Both the position numbers and the translations under genes were made by a program. A stretch of 59,095 bases of DNA from Algoriphagus sp. (lineage in GTDB: Bacteria > Bacteroidota > Bacteroidia > Cytophagales > Cyclobacteriaceae). The stretch spans positions 1,080,803 through 1,139,897 of the forward strand of contig JAQSDM010000005.1 in the NCBI GenBank assembly GCA_029945945.1. The letters run 5' to 3'. This document shows positions 8,717 to 17,627 of the stretch, one piece after another (the stretch's first letter is position 1; every line of letters begins with the position of its first letter). The notes below the pieces were generated by a model. The model saw only the letters and a list, made by a program, of their open reading frames with translations, did no database searches and was not told where the DNA came from.

Positions 8717-9166
8717 TTATTTGAGGATTTGTGCTGTGTGATTCTTGGTGTCTACTTTCTCGATTATTTCAGCAATTACGCCCTTCTCGTCAATCACGAA
8801 AGTCGTCCGGGCAGTGCCCATATATTTACGACCATACATGGATTTTTCTACCCAGGTACCGTAAGCTTCGTGGACTTTCAAGTCGGTATCTGCAAGTAGG
8901 GGGAAAGGGAGAGATTGCTTCTCGATAAATTTTTTGTGGGATTTTTCGTCATCAGAGCTCACTCCCAAAACGATATATCCTGCTTTGAGCAAAGCATCGT
9001 AATTGTCGCGGAGATCGCAAGCCTGAGCGGTACATCCGGGAGTGGCGTCTTTTGGATAAAAGTAGAGAACTACCTTTTTGCCCAGGTAATCGGAGAGTTT
9101 GATGAGTTCTCCTTTTTCATTTTTTGCTTCGAACTGAGGTGCCTTCTGGCCTGCTTCTAATTTCAT
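8717..9166 (-). CDS. bcp: Thioredoxin-dependent peroxiredoxin (Bcp/PrxQ)
   Basis: From the start MKLEAGQKAPQF the protein has 149 residues; a 16-residue upstream extension is open but would begin inside the M23 gene and lacks homologous character. The peroxidatic cysteine is in DATPGCTAQACDLRD and the second cysteine five residues later is the resolving one, the pattern of atypical two-cysteine PrxQ enzymes. It reduces hydrogen peroxide and lipid hydroperoxides in the cytoplasm with electrons from thioredoxin. It sits directly upstream of the transketolase subunits, ten bases apart, which links peroxide defence with NADPH-yielding sugar flux only by position. Confidence 0.93.
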   Translation of the reverse strand: MKLEAGQKAPQFEAKNEKGELIKLSDYLGKKVVLYFYPKDATPGCTAQACDLRDNYDALLKAGYIVLGVSSDDEKSHKKFIEKQSLPFPLLADTDLKVHEAYGTWVEKSMYGRKYMGTARTTFVIDEKGVIAEIIEKVDTKNHTAQILK

Positions 9167-9192
9167 ACTAGTGTTGTTTGAATGGAACAATT

Positions 9193-11070
9193 TTAACCGA
9201 TGGTTCCCTTCCATTCAGCTACATTTCCTGTCTGGTCGGTCACCCTGAGTACAACCGAACCACGAAATGGTTGTTCATCCAATTTATCTGACCAAATGAC
9301 CGCCTGCTTGTGCTCGTAGCGCATCATGACCCATTTATCGTTGATTTTTGCTTCGAAACTCTTGATTCCCGACAGGTTATCTTTGATTGTAAATCGCAAT
9401 TCCCACGAGTTGACGCGGATCGGAGTGATGGTCGGTTTTACGTTATCTTCAGCGAGGATAAAAGTACCAAAATTTCTGGTTTTAAATCGAATTGTACCGC
9501 CTTCCCAGGTTCCGCCCACGAAAGACTTTCCACCGTTGGAAGATTGTTGGTACACTCGGTAGCGCTCTTTGTTACCGGTGAAGCCCGATACATCCCAAAC
9601 CACATCCATTGGATTCCAAAGGTAATCTGCCGGATCGTGAAGTTCCAGTTTGGGTGAGGAGGGAGTTCCCAAATGCTTGAGCCGAAGAAAAACATCATCC
9701 AAAACTGTGTTATCAGCGAAAGAAATCTGAACCTGATTATCTGCAAAAAGATGGTCTTTTCCTGCCGGAATCATCGTTTTGATATTCAGCAAAACTACTT
9801 CTGAGCAAATGTCAATTTCCTCCGGAATTCCAAAATGCATATCCCATAGATAGGTTCTGCTCAATTTATCCTGATAAGCCGGAAGCATTTCAAAAGTATT
9901 GGCTCCTACATAAAACTTGGCCAAACCTCCGTTTGGTGAAATCGGGGCCCGGATTTTCAGGATATTTCCAATGTAATTCACGGTTGCTCTTGCAGGAGCA
10001 GCTCCATCCACCACATTATGCTCAAGATCTTGACCCTGAAGAGGGATCGTCACCAATCGCTGATTCCCATACGCATCGCGAAGTTTGAGCTGGTAGTTTT
10101 TCTTCATTCCCGGATCCAGTTCCAGATGTCCGACGCCAAATTGTTTTGGCTGGAAAAAATCAAATTTAAGATGCTCCTGATGGTAAAGTTTGGTGAATCG
10201 GTTCTGATGCGTGTAAAGCAAAAACTGTCGGGTAAAGTTGAAATCAACCTTATCCACGGTTAATGAAAAAATGCTCCCGGCATCATCTGAAAGTTCAAAA
10301 TTTGGGAATCCATTTCGATTGTCTGCACCGTCAAGCTGATCAAAACTTTGGATTTCAATCCCGACCCTACCAGTAATTTGAATTGTTGAAGGAAGTCTGT
10401 ATCCTCCCCCGGAAGCAACGGGAGTCACTTCCACTCGCTGGAATTTTCCATTGACACGGGAATCGATATCAAGGGGAACAATGGCAATTTTTTGGGGAGT
10501 AGGAGCGATGTTGTCCAGGATTTCAGGGAAACCAAAAAGCAGCGGATCCATAGCCCGATCGAGGCTATCCCGAATTTCAAAGTGCAGGTGCGGACCTCCG
10601 GAATTACCGGTATTTCCTCCATTGGCGATTTGCTCACCTTTCTTCACGGGCAATTCACCAGGCATTAGGGAAACCTCCAATTCATTCAGCTGCGCCTCGT
10701 ACATTTTCTTGCGCATGAACTGAGTGATCTTTGGATTAAAGTTTCTCAGGTGACCGTAAAGCGTGATTTTTCCATTCGTATGCTTGATGTAAATCACATT
10801 TCCGTAGCCGAAAGAAGAAATCTTAATACGGTGAATCCATCCATCTGCGGCTGCCAAAATCGGTTCCCCCTCAGTACCGCCAAACTTATAATCCAGCCCG
10901 GTGTGGAAGTGATTTGGCCTAAGCTCAGCAAAGTTTCCGGCAAGAAAATTTCTCCCGCCCGGCTTTACCGGGGACCGGAAATAATCTTTGTCGATTTCCT
11001 GCGCAGACAGGAAATGAGTCAGACAAAAAGTAAAAATCAGGGTAATGGAGAAATACTTATTTAACTTCAA
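9193..11070 (-). CDS. Secreted M23 family metallopeptidase
   Basis: The likely start is a TTG at 11068-11070, which yields MKLNKYFSITLIFTFCLTHF and a clean Sec signal ending at LSAQE; another TTG eight codons upstream is also possible. The LytM/M23 domain occupies about residues 30-170 with the zinc motifs HFHTGLDYKFG and GPHLHFEIRDS. The remaining 450 residues are beta-rich and repetitive in feel, probably Ig-like domains, and include no second catalytic motif. Such enzymes cut peptide cross-links in peptidoglycan or extracellular proteins. The gene overlaps the FAH-family gene by 14 bases, indicating translational coupling. Its C-terminus has no obvious T9SS signal. Confidence 0.88.
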   Translation of the reverse strand: MKLNKYFSITLIFTFCLTHFLSAQEIDKDYFRSPVKPGGRNFLAGNFAELRPNHFHTGLDYKFGGTEGEPILAAADGWIHRIKISSFGYGNVIYIKHTNGKITLYGHLRNFNPKITQFMRKKMYEAQLNELEVSLMPGELPVKKGEQIANGGNTGNSGGPHLHFEIRDSLDRAMDPLLFGFPEILDNIAPTPQKIAIVPLDIDSRVNGKFQRVEVTPVASGGGYRLPSTIQITGRVGIEIQSFDQLDGADNRNGFPNFELSDDAGSIFSLTVDKVDFNFTRQFLLYTHQNRFTKLYHQEHLKFDFFQPKQFGVGHLELDPGMKKNYQLKLRDAYGNQRLVTIPLQGQDLEHNVVDGAAPARATVNYIGNILKIRAPISPNGGLAKFYVGANTFEMLPAYQDKLSRTYLWDMHFGIPEEIDICSEVVLLNIKTMIPAGKDHLFADNQVQISFADNTVLDDVFLRLKHLGTPSSPKLELHDPADYLWNPMDVVWDVSGFTGNKERYRVYQQSSNGGKSFVGGTWEGGTIRFKTRNFGTFILAEDNVKPTITPIRVNSWELRFTIKDNLSGIKSFEAKINDKWVMMRYEHKQAVIWSDKLDEQPFRGSVVLRVTDQTGNVAEWKGTIG

Positions 11071-11668
11071 AATCAAGCATTTTTTGAGTGTCAATAAATC
11101 CTTCTAATCTGTCGCCTACTTTCACAGGACCAACTCCTGCGGGCGTTCCGGTATAGATGAGATCGCCTTTTTTCAACGTGAAAAACTGAGAAACATATGC
11201 GATGATCGTCGCGAAATCAAACAGCATCAGGCTGGTATTTCCTTTCTGTCGAAGTTCACCATTGATGGTGAGGTGAAAATCGATATCCGCCAAATCGGTA
11301 AAATCTGAAACCGGCTTGAATTCACCGATTGGTGCTGATCCGTTGAAAGCTTTGGCGATTTCCCAGGGAAGACCTTTGGCTTTGCATTGATCCTGAAGGT
11401 CTCTTGCGGTGAAGTCAATCCCCAAACCGATCTCTTCGAAATAGCGGTTTGCAAACTGCTTTTGGATATTTTTTCCTTCTTTCGAAATCTTCAAAACAAG
11501 CTCGGCTTCGTGGTGAATATTTTCCGAAAAATCAGGGTAGAAAAAAGGTGCTCCTGGTTTCAAAAGTGCAGTGTCCGGTTTCAGGAAAACTACCGGATTG
11601 CTTGGTTTTTCGTTTTTAAGTTCTTCAATATGGGCCACATAATTTCGGCCAATGCAGATGATTTTCAT
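11057..11668 (-). CDS. Fumarylacetoacetate hydrolase family protein
   Basis: The 203-residue protein starts MKIICIGRNYVAHIEEL, the conserved start of the small FAH family, and contains the metal-binding pattern HHEAELVLKI (His-Glu-x-Glu) at about residue 52 and an IYTGTPAGVGPV motif near the end. Single-domain members of this size are acylpyruvases or oxaloacetate tautomerases/decarboxylases acting on short 2-oxo diacids with magnesium. The exact substrate is not decided by the sequence. It leads a short unit with the M23 peptidase gene, whose start lies inside its last codons. Confidence 0.9.
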   Translation of the reverse strand: MKIICIGRNYVAHIEELKNEKPSNPVVFLKPDTALLKPGAPFFYPDFSENIHHEAELVLKISKEGKNIQKQFANRYFEEIGLGIDFTARDLQDQCKAKGLPWEIAKAFNGSAPIGEFKPVSDFTDLADIDFHLTINGELRQKGNTSLMLFDFATIIAYVSQFFTLKKGDLIYTGTPAGVGPVKVGDRLEGFIDTQKMLDFEVK

Positions 11669-11888
11669 GAAGGATAGGTTTGTTCTGCTGGATTCAGACG
11701 CATGGTTTAAGCGCTGTTTGAGTTCGTGAAATTAAGCATATCCTTGCCAAGTAGGAAATGAATTCTTCTTGGATTTTGGATGGAAGAGTTAATCCTAATT
11801 AAAAAAAGTTTGAATTAATCGACCTTCTGAAATTCAATCTCACTTTTTCCGGCTTCATTGAATATGTCAATCTGCAAGTGAAAGGTTT

Positions 11889-12596
11889 TTAGAAAGTGAG
11901 GGTGGAGACCTTTTTGAATAATTTCTCTGTCCAACGAGTGTAGACGAGTCCGCTCGGATGAAGATTGTCTTCCACGACCATTTCCGGCTTTGCTCCGATT
12001 TCACGATAATCCTCTGTAATGTCTATGAAAAAGACGCCGTAATTATCGCAAACCTCTTTTTTGGCCTGATTGTATGCATCGATTTCTCCTGCAACTTTCG
12101 CTTTGTCTGTTCCCCTGCTTATGGCAAAAGGAGTGACTCCCCAATCCGGAATTGAAATTACGACCACATGATCCGGTTTGTCTCCTGCAAAGCCGATAGC
12201 CCTTTTAAGCATCGTTTCAAATTCGGTTTTGTACACATTTACTGGCCTTCCGCGATATTGATTATTCACCCCAATCAAGAGGGTAACCAAGTCAAAGGGC
12301 TGATCACTCAGGTCTGTATTGTTGATTCCTTCATTCAGTTCATCGACAGTCCAGCCGGTTTTTGCGATGATTTTCGGGTCTTTCCAATTGAAGAAAGTTT
12401 CCTTGCTAAGTCTTTTGACCAATTGATTGGGATAGCGATCGGATTCATCAACTCCCTCGCCGATTGTGTAGCTATCGCCAAGCGCCAGGTAAGTAAGTTT
12501 TCTATCGCTCATTTCTTGAGTAGGTAAAGTTTTTTGATTTGAGTTAAAAAGGGAGAGAAATGCGAACAGGCTCAAGCCAATAAGAGTGATTTTCAT
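11889..12596 (-). CDS. SGNH/GDSL-type esterase
   Basis: The start MKITLIGLSLFAFLSLF is chosen because the longer open frame would run through the preceding gene. The product has 235 residues with a signal peptide. Block I is YLALGDSYTIGEGV with the nucleophilic serine in GDS; block III is LLIGVNNQYRG; block V is DNLHPSG with the catalytic Asp and His. These proteins hydrolyse esters such as acyl or acetyl groups on lipids or polysaccharides in the periplasm. It follows the LD-carboxypeptidase gene by eight bases, consistent with a cell-envelope operon. Confidence 0.9.
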   Translation of the reverse strand: MKITLIGLSLFAFLSLFNSNQKTLPTQEMSDRKLTYLALGDSYTIGEGVDESDRYPNQLVKRLSKETFFNWKDPKIIAKTGWTVDELNEGINNTDLSDQPFDLVTLLIGVNNQYRGRPVNVYKTEFETMLKRAIGFAGDKPDHVVVISIPDWGVTPFAISRGTDKAKVAGEIDAYNQAKKEVCDNYGVFFIDITEDYREIGAKPEMVVEDNLHPSGLVYTRWTEKLFKKVSTLTF

Positions 12597-12604
12597 ATCG
12601 GATT

Positions 12605-13648
12605 TTAAAGAGTAAAGACAGACTCCAACATCGTAAACGTTCCTGCATCGGCATCCATTTGAACTGGAGCGCCAACAGGAACGATAAATTGTTTTGGCAA
12701 GTGGCCAATCATTGCACCGGTGTAAGCCGGGATTCCAAGCGGTAGAATATAATCGTCCATTACCTGATCCACCGTAAGCGAACCATATCCGCCACCCGGT
12801 ACACAATCCGAGCATTGACCGAAAATAAAACCCTTAATCTTTCCCAACGTGCCATTCAACATCAGTGTGCTCATCATCCTATCGATGCGGTAGGGGTCTT
12901 CCCCAATATCTTCGATAAACATAATAGCGTCTTGAAAATCAGGATAATAGGCTGTTCCGGATAAAGCAGCCAGAACGGTCAGATTTCCGCCTAAAATTTT
13001 TCCTTCCACTCTTCCGCCTCTCATGGTTTGAATTCGGTTTGCTTTTACCACCAGGTCATCTCCTTTTGGCTGCTCGTTTTTGAAAGTCATCTTTTCTTGG
13101 GCAAAAAACATCTGATCAAACTGTTTCACATTGAAGCTGTTCCAACTGCCTGATCCATTTGGGCCATGAAAAGTTACCATTCCGGTCTGCGAATGAATTG
13201 CGCAATGCAGTGCCGTAATGTCCGAATAGCCCAAAATTGGCTTTGGGTTTTTGGCTATCATTGCGTAATCAAGTATCGGCAAAATCCGGTTGGCGCCTGA
13301 ACCACCTCGGAGGCAGATTATCGCTTTCACCTCAGAATCTGCAAACATCCTGTTCAAGTCCTCAGCTCTTTCCATATCTGTTCCCGCTAAATGTCCGTAG
13401 CGATTGTCCAGATTCTCCCCGAGTTTTACTTTGAATCCCAGGGCTTCCAATGCCTCTTTTGCAAAAGTGAACTGCATTCGATCTGCCGTAGCAGAAGATG
13501 GACTTACCAGTCCAACCGTATCTCCTTTTTTGATAGCCTTGGGCAAAAGCGTGTCAGGAGTCTGGGTTTTTGCAGCAGAATCCAAGGAGACAAAAGGTAA
13601 AGAACCTGCTAAAAGGCCCAGAGATTTGAGGAAAGCGCGTTTTTGCAT
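12605..13648 (-). CDS. S66 family LD-carboxypeptidase
   Basis: The 347-residue protein has an N-terminal export signal (KRAFLKSLGLLAGSLPFVS) resembling a Tat signal with Lys-Arg in place of Arg-Arg. The S66 serine peptidase fold is seen in GDTVGLVSPSS, the nucleophile segment CLRGGSGANRIL (about residue 117), the catalytic glutamate region FIEDIGEDPYRIDRMM and the histidine in MIGHLPKQFIVPVG. The family removes the terminal D-alanine from the L,D bond of murein tetrapeptides during recycling, although most bacterial members act in the cytoplasm. Export here suggests a role on periplasmic muropeptides. It lies between the PBP4 and SGNH genes in one direction. Confidence 0.9.
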   Translation of the reverse strand: MQKRAFLKSLGLLAGSLPFVSLDSAAKTQTPDTLLPKAIKKGDTVGLVSPSSATADRMQFTFAKEALEALGFKVKLGENLDNRYGHLAGTDMERAEDLNRMFADSEVKAIICLRGGSGANRILPILDYAMIAKNPKPILGYSDITALHCAIHSQTGMVTFHGPNGSGSWNSFNVKQFDQMFFAQEKMTFKNEQPKGDDLVVKANRIQTMRGGRVEGKILGGNLTVLAALSGTAYYPDFQDAIMFIEDIGEDPYRIDRMMSTLMLNGTLGKIKGFIFGQCSDCVPGGGYGSLTVDQVMDDYILPLGIPAYTGAMIGHLPKQFIVPVGAPVQMDADAGTFTMLESVFTL

Positions 13649-13799
13649 GGAATAACAAAATTGGAATTTGTGAATTTACTGGTTTTTTAATACCGACAAC
13701 AAGGCAGGCTTCTCAACGAACGTGCACACATTTCCGGTTATTAGATAGAAAATAATACCCTGATAAGGCTTGAAGTTTGAATCGAGCTGGTACCGGCCT

Positions 13800-15089
13800 C
13801 TAAAAATCATCCCTCACCATCACCATCACTTTTTCCATTTCCCTGCGAACTGCAGATGCTGAATAAGGATAATTGGAATTCATGAAAGCAAAGCAATAGA
13901 GTTTTCCACTCTTGGTTTTGATCAAACCTACCAGGCTATGATTGTTGCTCATGGTTCCGGTTTTGGCAAAAATATAAGGCTGCACTGCCTGATAGCTGTT
14001 TTTCAGCGTCCCTGTTTTTCCACCGGTAGGAAGCAGCTCGTACAATTCTTCATCTGGAACCAATCGATAGAGTTTTTCGAAAAGGGCAACCATCGATCTT
14101 GGCGTAAATAAATTATGCCGGCTAAGCCCACTTCCGTCTACCCATTTAGGTTTGTCGGGTAAGTCGAAGAGGTAAGTTTTCAAGATGTAATCAACGGCTC
14201 GCTCTGTGTCGATTTCTTTGAAAAGTTTGTCAGAAACCATAAAAAGCAGTTGCTCAGCCAGAAAATTATCGCTCTCCAGCATCGCTTCCTTCAGGATTGG
14301 AAACAGTGGTGCGGCTTTCCATTCCTGATGAATTTCCGGCAAGCTGTCGGGACGATAAATCCATTTTTTGCCTGTTGAATTTGAAGCTAATTCCACAAAA
14401 AGCTCCGGGGAAGTCAGGAAGGGAATATAATCTTCTCTTCCCAAAAAAGTCTCAGGATTGTAGAAAAACGAGTTTTTATGAAAATCCCTTTCCAGTTCCT
14501 TGATTGGTTGGTAAGTGGTTTGGATTGAATTCCGAAAAACTTCAGGAAAAACTTCCGGCCGATTCCCGATTTTTTTCACCTGAACTAAATTCCCGTAAAT
14601 CGGGAGTGAAGTTCGTTCCGCTGAATAGTCGTAATAATAATCATCCCATTGCCAGCCAAAACCAAAAGGAGAAGATTTTACATTTGAATCCGAGAAAATC
14701 ACCTCGTCATAAGGAGCCAAAAATGTTTGAAAATCGGGTTGGAACAATTCTTTGTATTTCCAGCTTGGATCACCGCTTCCCCAGATTTTGATGGTTTTTC
14801 CTTCGGTCACATATCGCAGCGTTTGAGTGCTGTCTCCTAACACAACAATGCTGGCAAAGAGGGTAAAAAGCTTGGTAGTGGAAGCCGGAACAAAGTTGAT
14901 TTGGCTGTTTTTTTCGAACATCACCAACTGTGAATCCAAGTCATACAACACAAAACCCGTCAAATGACCGCTAAAAAAACTGGTTTCTCCGAGCGCAGAT
15001 TCCAGCCTAATGTATTGTTCCCGCGAGATTTGGGCCGATAAAGAATAAGAAAAAAGGAGAAATGAGAATAGGAGAAAAGCTTTACGCAT
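13800..15089 (-). CDS. dacB: D-alanyl-D-alanine carboxypeptidase/endopeptidase, PBP4 type
   Basis: The 429-residue protein has a signal peptide (RKAFLLFSFLLFSYSLSAQ). Penicillin-binding motifs are SxxK in PASTTKLFTL (about residue 68), SxN in SGLSRHN, and KTG in IFAKTGTMSNNHSLVG. Another KTG, in LPTGGKTGTLKNSY, stands 25 residues earlier, where relatives usually have GVDGTL; it probably is not the active one. Class C PBPs of this kind trim D-alanine and cut cross-links in peptidoglycan. It is the central enzyme of a small wall-metabolism cluster with LD-carboxypeptidase and M23 peptidase genes, and follows the DUF423 gene by six bases. Confidence 0.92.
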   Translation of the reverse strand: MRKAFLLFSFLLFSYSLSAQISREQYIRLESALGETSFFSGHLTGFVLYDLDSQLVMFEKNSQINFVPASTTKLFTLFASIVVLGDSTQTLRYVTEGKTIKIWGSGDPSWKYKELFQPDFQTFLAPYDEVIFSDSNVKSSPFGFGWQWDDYYYDYSAERTSLPIYGNLVQVKKIGNRPEVFPEVFRNSIQTTYQPIKELERDFHKNSFFYNPETFLGREDYIPFLTSPELFVELASNSTGKKWIYRPDSLPEIHQEWKAAPLFPILKEAMLESDNFLAEQLLFMVSDKLFKEIDTERAVDYILKTYLFDLPDKPKWVDGSGLSRHNLFTPRSMVALFEKLYRLVPDEELYELLPTGGKTGTLKNSYQAVQPYIFAKTGTMSNNHSLVGLIKTKSGKLYCFAFMNSNYPYSASAVRREMEKVMVMVRDDF

Positions 15090-15095
15090 CCGGGT

Positions 15096-15473
15096 TTAGT
15101 TTTTTGTTGCCGCTCTGAAAATACCCATCCATCCTAAAATAAATGCCACTCCGCCCAAAGGTGTTATTGCCCCCAGCCAGGTGATTCCTGTTAGGGAAAG
15201 GATGTACAGGGAACCTGAGAAGATCAAAATTCCAAGAATCATGCAAATCGCTGAGAAGCTTAGTCCTTTACAGTCCGGCTTGAGCAAAGCCAAAATCCCG
15301 ATCAGAAACAAGCCTAAAGAGTGATAAAAATGATATTTAACGGCTGTTTCAAAAGTTTCAATCCTTCCGGTTTCTTCCAAAACAGCCTTTAATCCATGTG
15401 CACCAAATGCTCCGATTCCTACTGCAATGGCGCCAAAAATTGCTGCTGATTGTATGATTTGTTTTCCAGTCAT
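15096..15473 (-). CDS. DUF423 family small membrane protein
   Basis: The 125-residue protein has four hydrophobic segments and the family patterns AIFGAIAVGIGAFGAHGLK near the start and TPLGGVAFILGWMGIF near the end, matching DUF423 (YgdD) inner-membrane proteins. Function is unknown. It is encoded six bases upstream of the PBP4 gene and 72 bases after yggS in the same direction. Confidence 0.9.
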   Translation of the reverse strand: MTGKQIIQSAAIFGAIAVGIGAFGAHGLKAVLEETGRIETFETAVKYHFYHSLGLFLIGILALLKPDCKGLSFSAICMILGILIFSGSLYILSLTGITWLGAITPLGGVAFILGWMGIFRAATKN

Positions 15474-15514
15474 GAAGTGGTTATTTGTTATTGAGTTATT
15501 GGGTTTTCAGGGAT

Positions 15515-15552
15515 CATACATCCGTCATCGGTCATCGAGCATCTTTCATCCC
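15515..15552. repeat. Short degenerate CATC-type tandem repeat
   Basis: Degenerate units built on CATCCGTCATCGG are strung over about 38 bases. The stretch lies between DUF423 and yggS and runs into the yggS stop. It is like the simple repeats at 2484-2520 and 52219-52956. Confidence 0.5.
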
Positions 15553-16220
15553 ACATTTCTACTTCCAAAAATCGCCGAACCGATCCTCACCATCGTGCTT
15601 CCCTCTTCCTGAGCGATGAGATAATCACCGCTCATTCCCATCGAAATCTCTTTCAACTGCACAAAACCAGGAAGGGTTCTTGTTTTTAATTCTTCGAAAA
15701 GCTGCTTTAACCCTCTGAATTCTTTTCTGACCTGATCATGATTTTCTGTGAAAGTTGCCATTCCCATGAGTCCGGCTATCTGCACGTGTGTAAGTTCCTG
15801 GAATTCGGTTGAATTCAGCATTTCCTCCAGTTCTGCTTTGTCAAAACCGAACTTGGTTTCTTCCTCTGCGATATGGACTTGAAGCAGACAAGGAATCACC
15901 CGATTGATCTTTTTGCCTTGTTTGTTGATTTCCTGCAAAAGCTTAAATGAGTCTACTCCATGAATCAAGTGTACAAAAGGAGCGATGTATTTGACTTTGT
16001 TGCTTTGCAAATGTCCGATCATGTGCCAACGAACATCAGAAGGAAGCAGGGCTTGTTTTTCCTGGATTTCCTGAACTTTATTTTCCCCAAAGTCACGAAT
16101 CCCGGCATCATAAGCTTCCCGAAGATCTTCAATGGGCTTGGTTTTGCTCACCGCCACCAATAAGCAATCCGGATTTAGGAAAGTACTTTTTACTGATTCA
16201 AGATTAGCTTTGATTCCCAT
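15546..16220 (-). CDS. yggS: Pyridoxal phosphate homeostasis protein (YggS/PLPBP)
   Basis: The 224-residue TIM-barrel protein binds PLP through the lysine in VAVSKTKPIEDL and has the diagnostic segments DFGENKVQEIQEK, WHMIGHLQSNKVKYI, LMGMATFTENHDQVR and the ending GMSGDYLIAQEEGSTMVRIG. It has no known catalytic activity and keeps free PLP and amino-acid pools balanced. Length is that of the usual bacterial family. The start at 16220 is preceded at 31 bases by a TAnnTTTG-type sequence on the minus strand. Confidence 0.93.
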   Translation of the reverse strand: MGIKANLESVKSTFLNPDCLLVAVSKTKPIEDLREAYDAGIRDFGENKVQEIQEKQALLPSDVRWHMIGHLQSNKVKYIAPFVHLIHGVDSFKLLQEINKQGKKINRVIPCLLQVHIAEEETKFGFDKAELEEMLNSTEFQELTHVQIAGLMGMATFTENHDQVRKEFRGLKQLFEELKTRTLPGFVQLKEISMGMSGDYLIAQEEGSTMVRIGSAIFGSRNVG

Positions 16221-16250
16221 AGTTCTTCAAATTTTGCTTTACAACTCAGA

Positions 16251-16258
16251 CAAAGATA
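16251..16258 (-). promoter_or_regulatory. Possible -7 promoter element of yggS
   Basis: TATCTTTG fits the Bacteroidota -7 consensus and lies 31-38 bases ahead of the yggS start on the minus strand. No TTTG at the usual distance was found, so the call is weak; the 8-mer is expected several times by chance. Confidence 0.3.
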
Positions 16259-16282
16259 GACAGAGGTTGCCTACTTTTGGGG

Positions 16283-16903
16283 ATGCAGCAGTCTATTTTA
16301 GAAGGGATCAGTATGGGGTTGGTGTTGTCAGCGATGATCGGCCCGGTATTTTTCAGTCTCGTTCAGGGAAGCCTTCAGCATGGTTTCAGATATTCGGCGG
16401 CGTTGGCTTTTGGGGTTTTGGTGAGTGATTCCCTCTATGTGGTAGTCACCTATTTCGGGTTGCAGTTATTTTCGGAGACTGATTTTTTTGAAATGGTTTT
16501 GGGATATCTCGGAGGGCTGATTTTGATTGGCTTTGGGATAAAATCCCTTCTAAAGAAAAGTGTCGATCGGATCAGTACAGGCGGTATTACCTTACCAAAA
16601 GCCAGAAAACGATCAGCATTTGCAAAAGGCTTCGGTATCAATGGGATTAATCCGTTTGTGATGTTATTCTGGATTTCAATTGTCGGAATCGTGCAGTTGA
16701 AAGAGAATTTTCAAAGCCAGGACATAGCTCTTTATTACATTGGAATTTTGCTAACCGTCTTCGCGATAGATTTGTTGAAAGCCTTGGTCGCCAAACAAAT
16801 GGCCCGATGGGTGACCCCTAGGGTGATGTGGATTTTAAACAAACTTGTCGGATTGATTATCATTGGATTTGGCCTTAGAATGATTTGGACAACCTGGACT
16901 TAA
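16283..16903 (+). CDS. LysE family amino acid exporter
   Basis: From the ATG at 16283 the protein has 206 residues (MQQSILEGISMGLVLSAMIG). It has six hydrophobic segments and the LysE signature with a GPVFFSLVQGSLQHG start, FGVLVSDSLYVV and FAKGFGINGINPFVMLFWI in the middle. The family exports amino acids or their analogues by proton exchange; the substrate is unknown here. It is divergent from yggS with a 62-base gap, a plausible association of amino-acid balance genes but not a proven one. Confidence 0.88.
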   Translation: MQQSILEGISMGLVLSAMIGPVFFSLVQGSLQHGFRYSAALAFGVLVSDSLYVVVTYFGLQLFSETDFFEMVLGYLGGLILIGFGIKSLLKKSVDRISTGGITLPKARKRSAFAKGFGINGINPFVMLFWISIVGIVQLKENFQSQDIALYYIGILLTVFAIDLLKALVAKQMARWVTPRVMWILNKLVGLIIIGFGLRMIWTTWT

Positions 16904-16944
16904 CCCGGAATTAAACTATTGGCCGGACTCAGCGTTTTCACATC

Positions 16945-17553
16945 ATGCAAAACTCCAACACTCCGATATTTTTTACGCTCTCATTAATCTTTGTCTTTTT
17001 CTTTTCGACGGAAGTTTTTGCGCAGGACATCCCTCAGCTTCAGGATTTCAACCAAACCCGAATCGATTACAATCAAAAGGGAATGGTGATTCTTGGAAGT
17101 TGGGCAGTTGGAAATATGGTTTGGGGTGGGATAGGAGCAAGTCAGACCACCGGGCAGACCAAAGCATTTCATCAGATGAATCTCTATTGGAATTCGGTGA
17201 ACCTCATTATCGCCGGATTTGGGTATTGGCAAGCGACGAAGGAAACTCCGGGAACGGATTTCTGGGCGACGATGGAGGCTCAGCAAAGCATTGAGAAAAT
17301 TTTACTTTTCAACGCAGGTCTTGATTTGGCCTATATCGCAGGAGGATTTTACCTGAAAGAAAGAGGACTTAGAAACGAAAAAGATCAGCTGGTTGGATTT
17401 GGGAAATCAGTGATTTTGCAGGGAGGTTTTTTACTTGCATTTGATGCTGTGATATACGGATTTCATCAAACTCATTCGAAAGAACTGCAGGAAATTATGC
17501 ACAATATCAGTTTGGGTCCGACTGGTTTTTCGATGGTAATTCCGCTGAATTGA
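16945..17553 (+). CDS. Conserved membrane-associated protein, DUF6992-like
   Basis: The 202-residue protein has a signal peptide ending near VFAQDIPQLQ and several hydrophobic helices further on (VILGSWAVGNMVWGGIG, SVNLIIAGFGYWQ, LLFNAGLDLAYIAGGFYL, VILQGGFLLAFDAVIYGFH). I recognise a family common in Bacteroidota, tentatively DUF6992, with no known function. The repeated glycine-rich small-helix pattern suggests an inner-membrane bundle of four helices. It follows the LysE gene by 41 bases and could be cotranscribed. Confidence 0.75.
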   Translation: MQNSNTPIFFTLSLIFVFFFSTEVFAQDIPQLQDFNQTRIDYNQKGMVILGSWAVGNMVWGGIGASQTTGQTKAFHQMNLYWNSVNLIIAGFGYWQATKETPGTDFWATMEAQQSIEKILLFNAGLDLAYIAGGFYLKERGLRNEKDQLVGFGKSVILQGGFLLAFDAVIYGFHQTHSKELQEIMHNISLGPTGFSMVIPLN

Positions 17554-17627
17554 AAAATAGAAGTTGTTTAAAAACTTTGGGTTTAATTAATCGTATTTTT
17601 AGTTATTGATCAAATAACTTTTGTTTT

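Noticed and set aside
11815..11888. Possible coding tail on the minus strand after the SGNH gene (reads ...DIFNEAGKSEIEFQKVD then stop)
   Set aside because: It looks protein-like but has no start codon of its own, being in another frame from the SGNH gene; no homolog is recognised. A frameshift in the SGNH end was considered and not supported.
12597..12815. N-terminal extension of the SGNH hydrolase frame
   Set aside because: The added 73 residues overlap the end of the LD-carboxypeptidase and look like out-of-frame translation; MKITLIGL gives a proper signal peptide.
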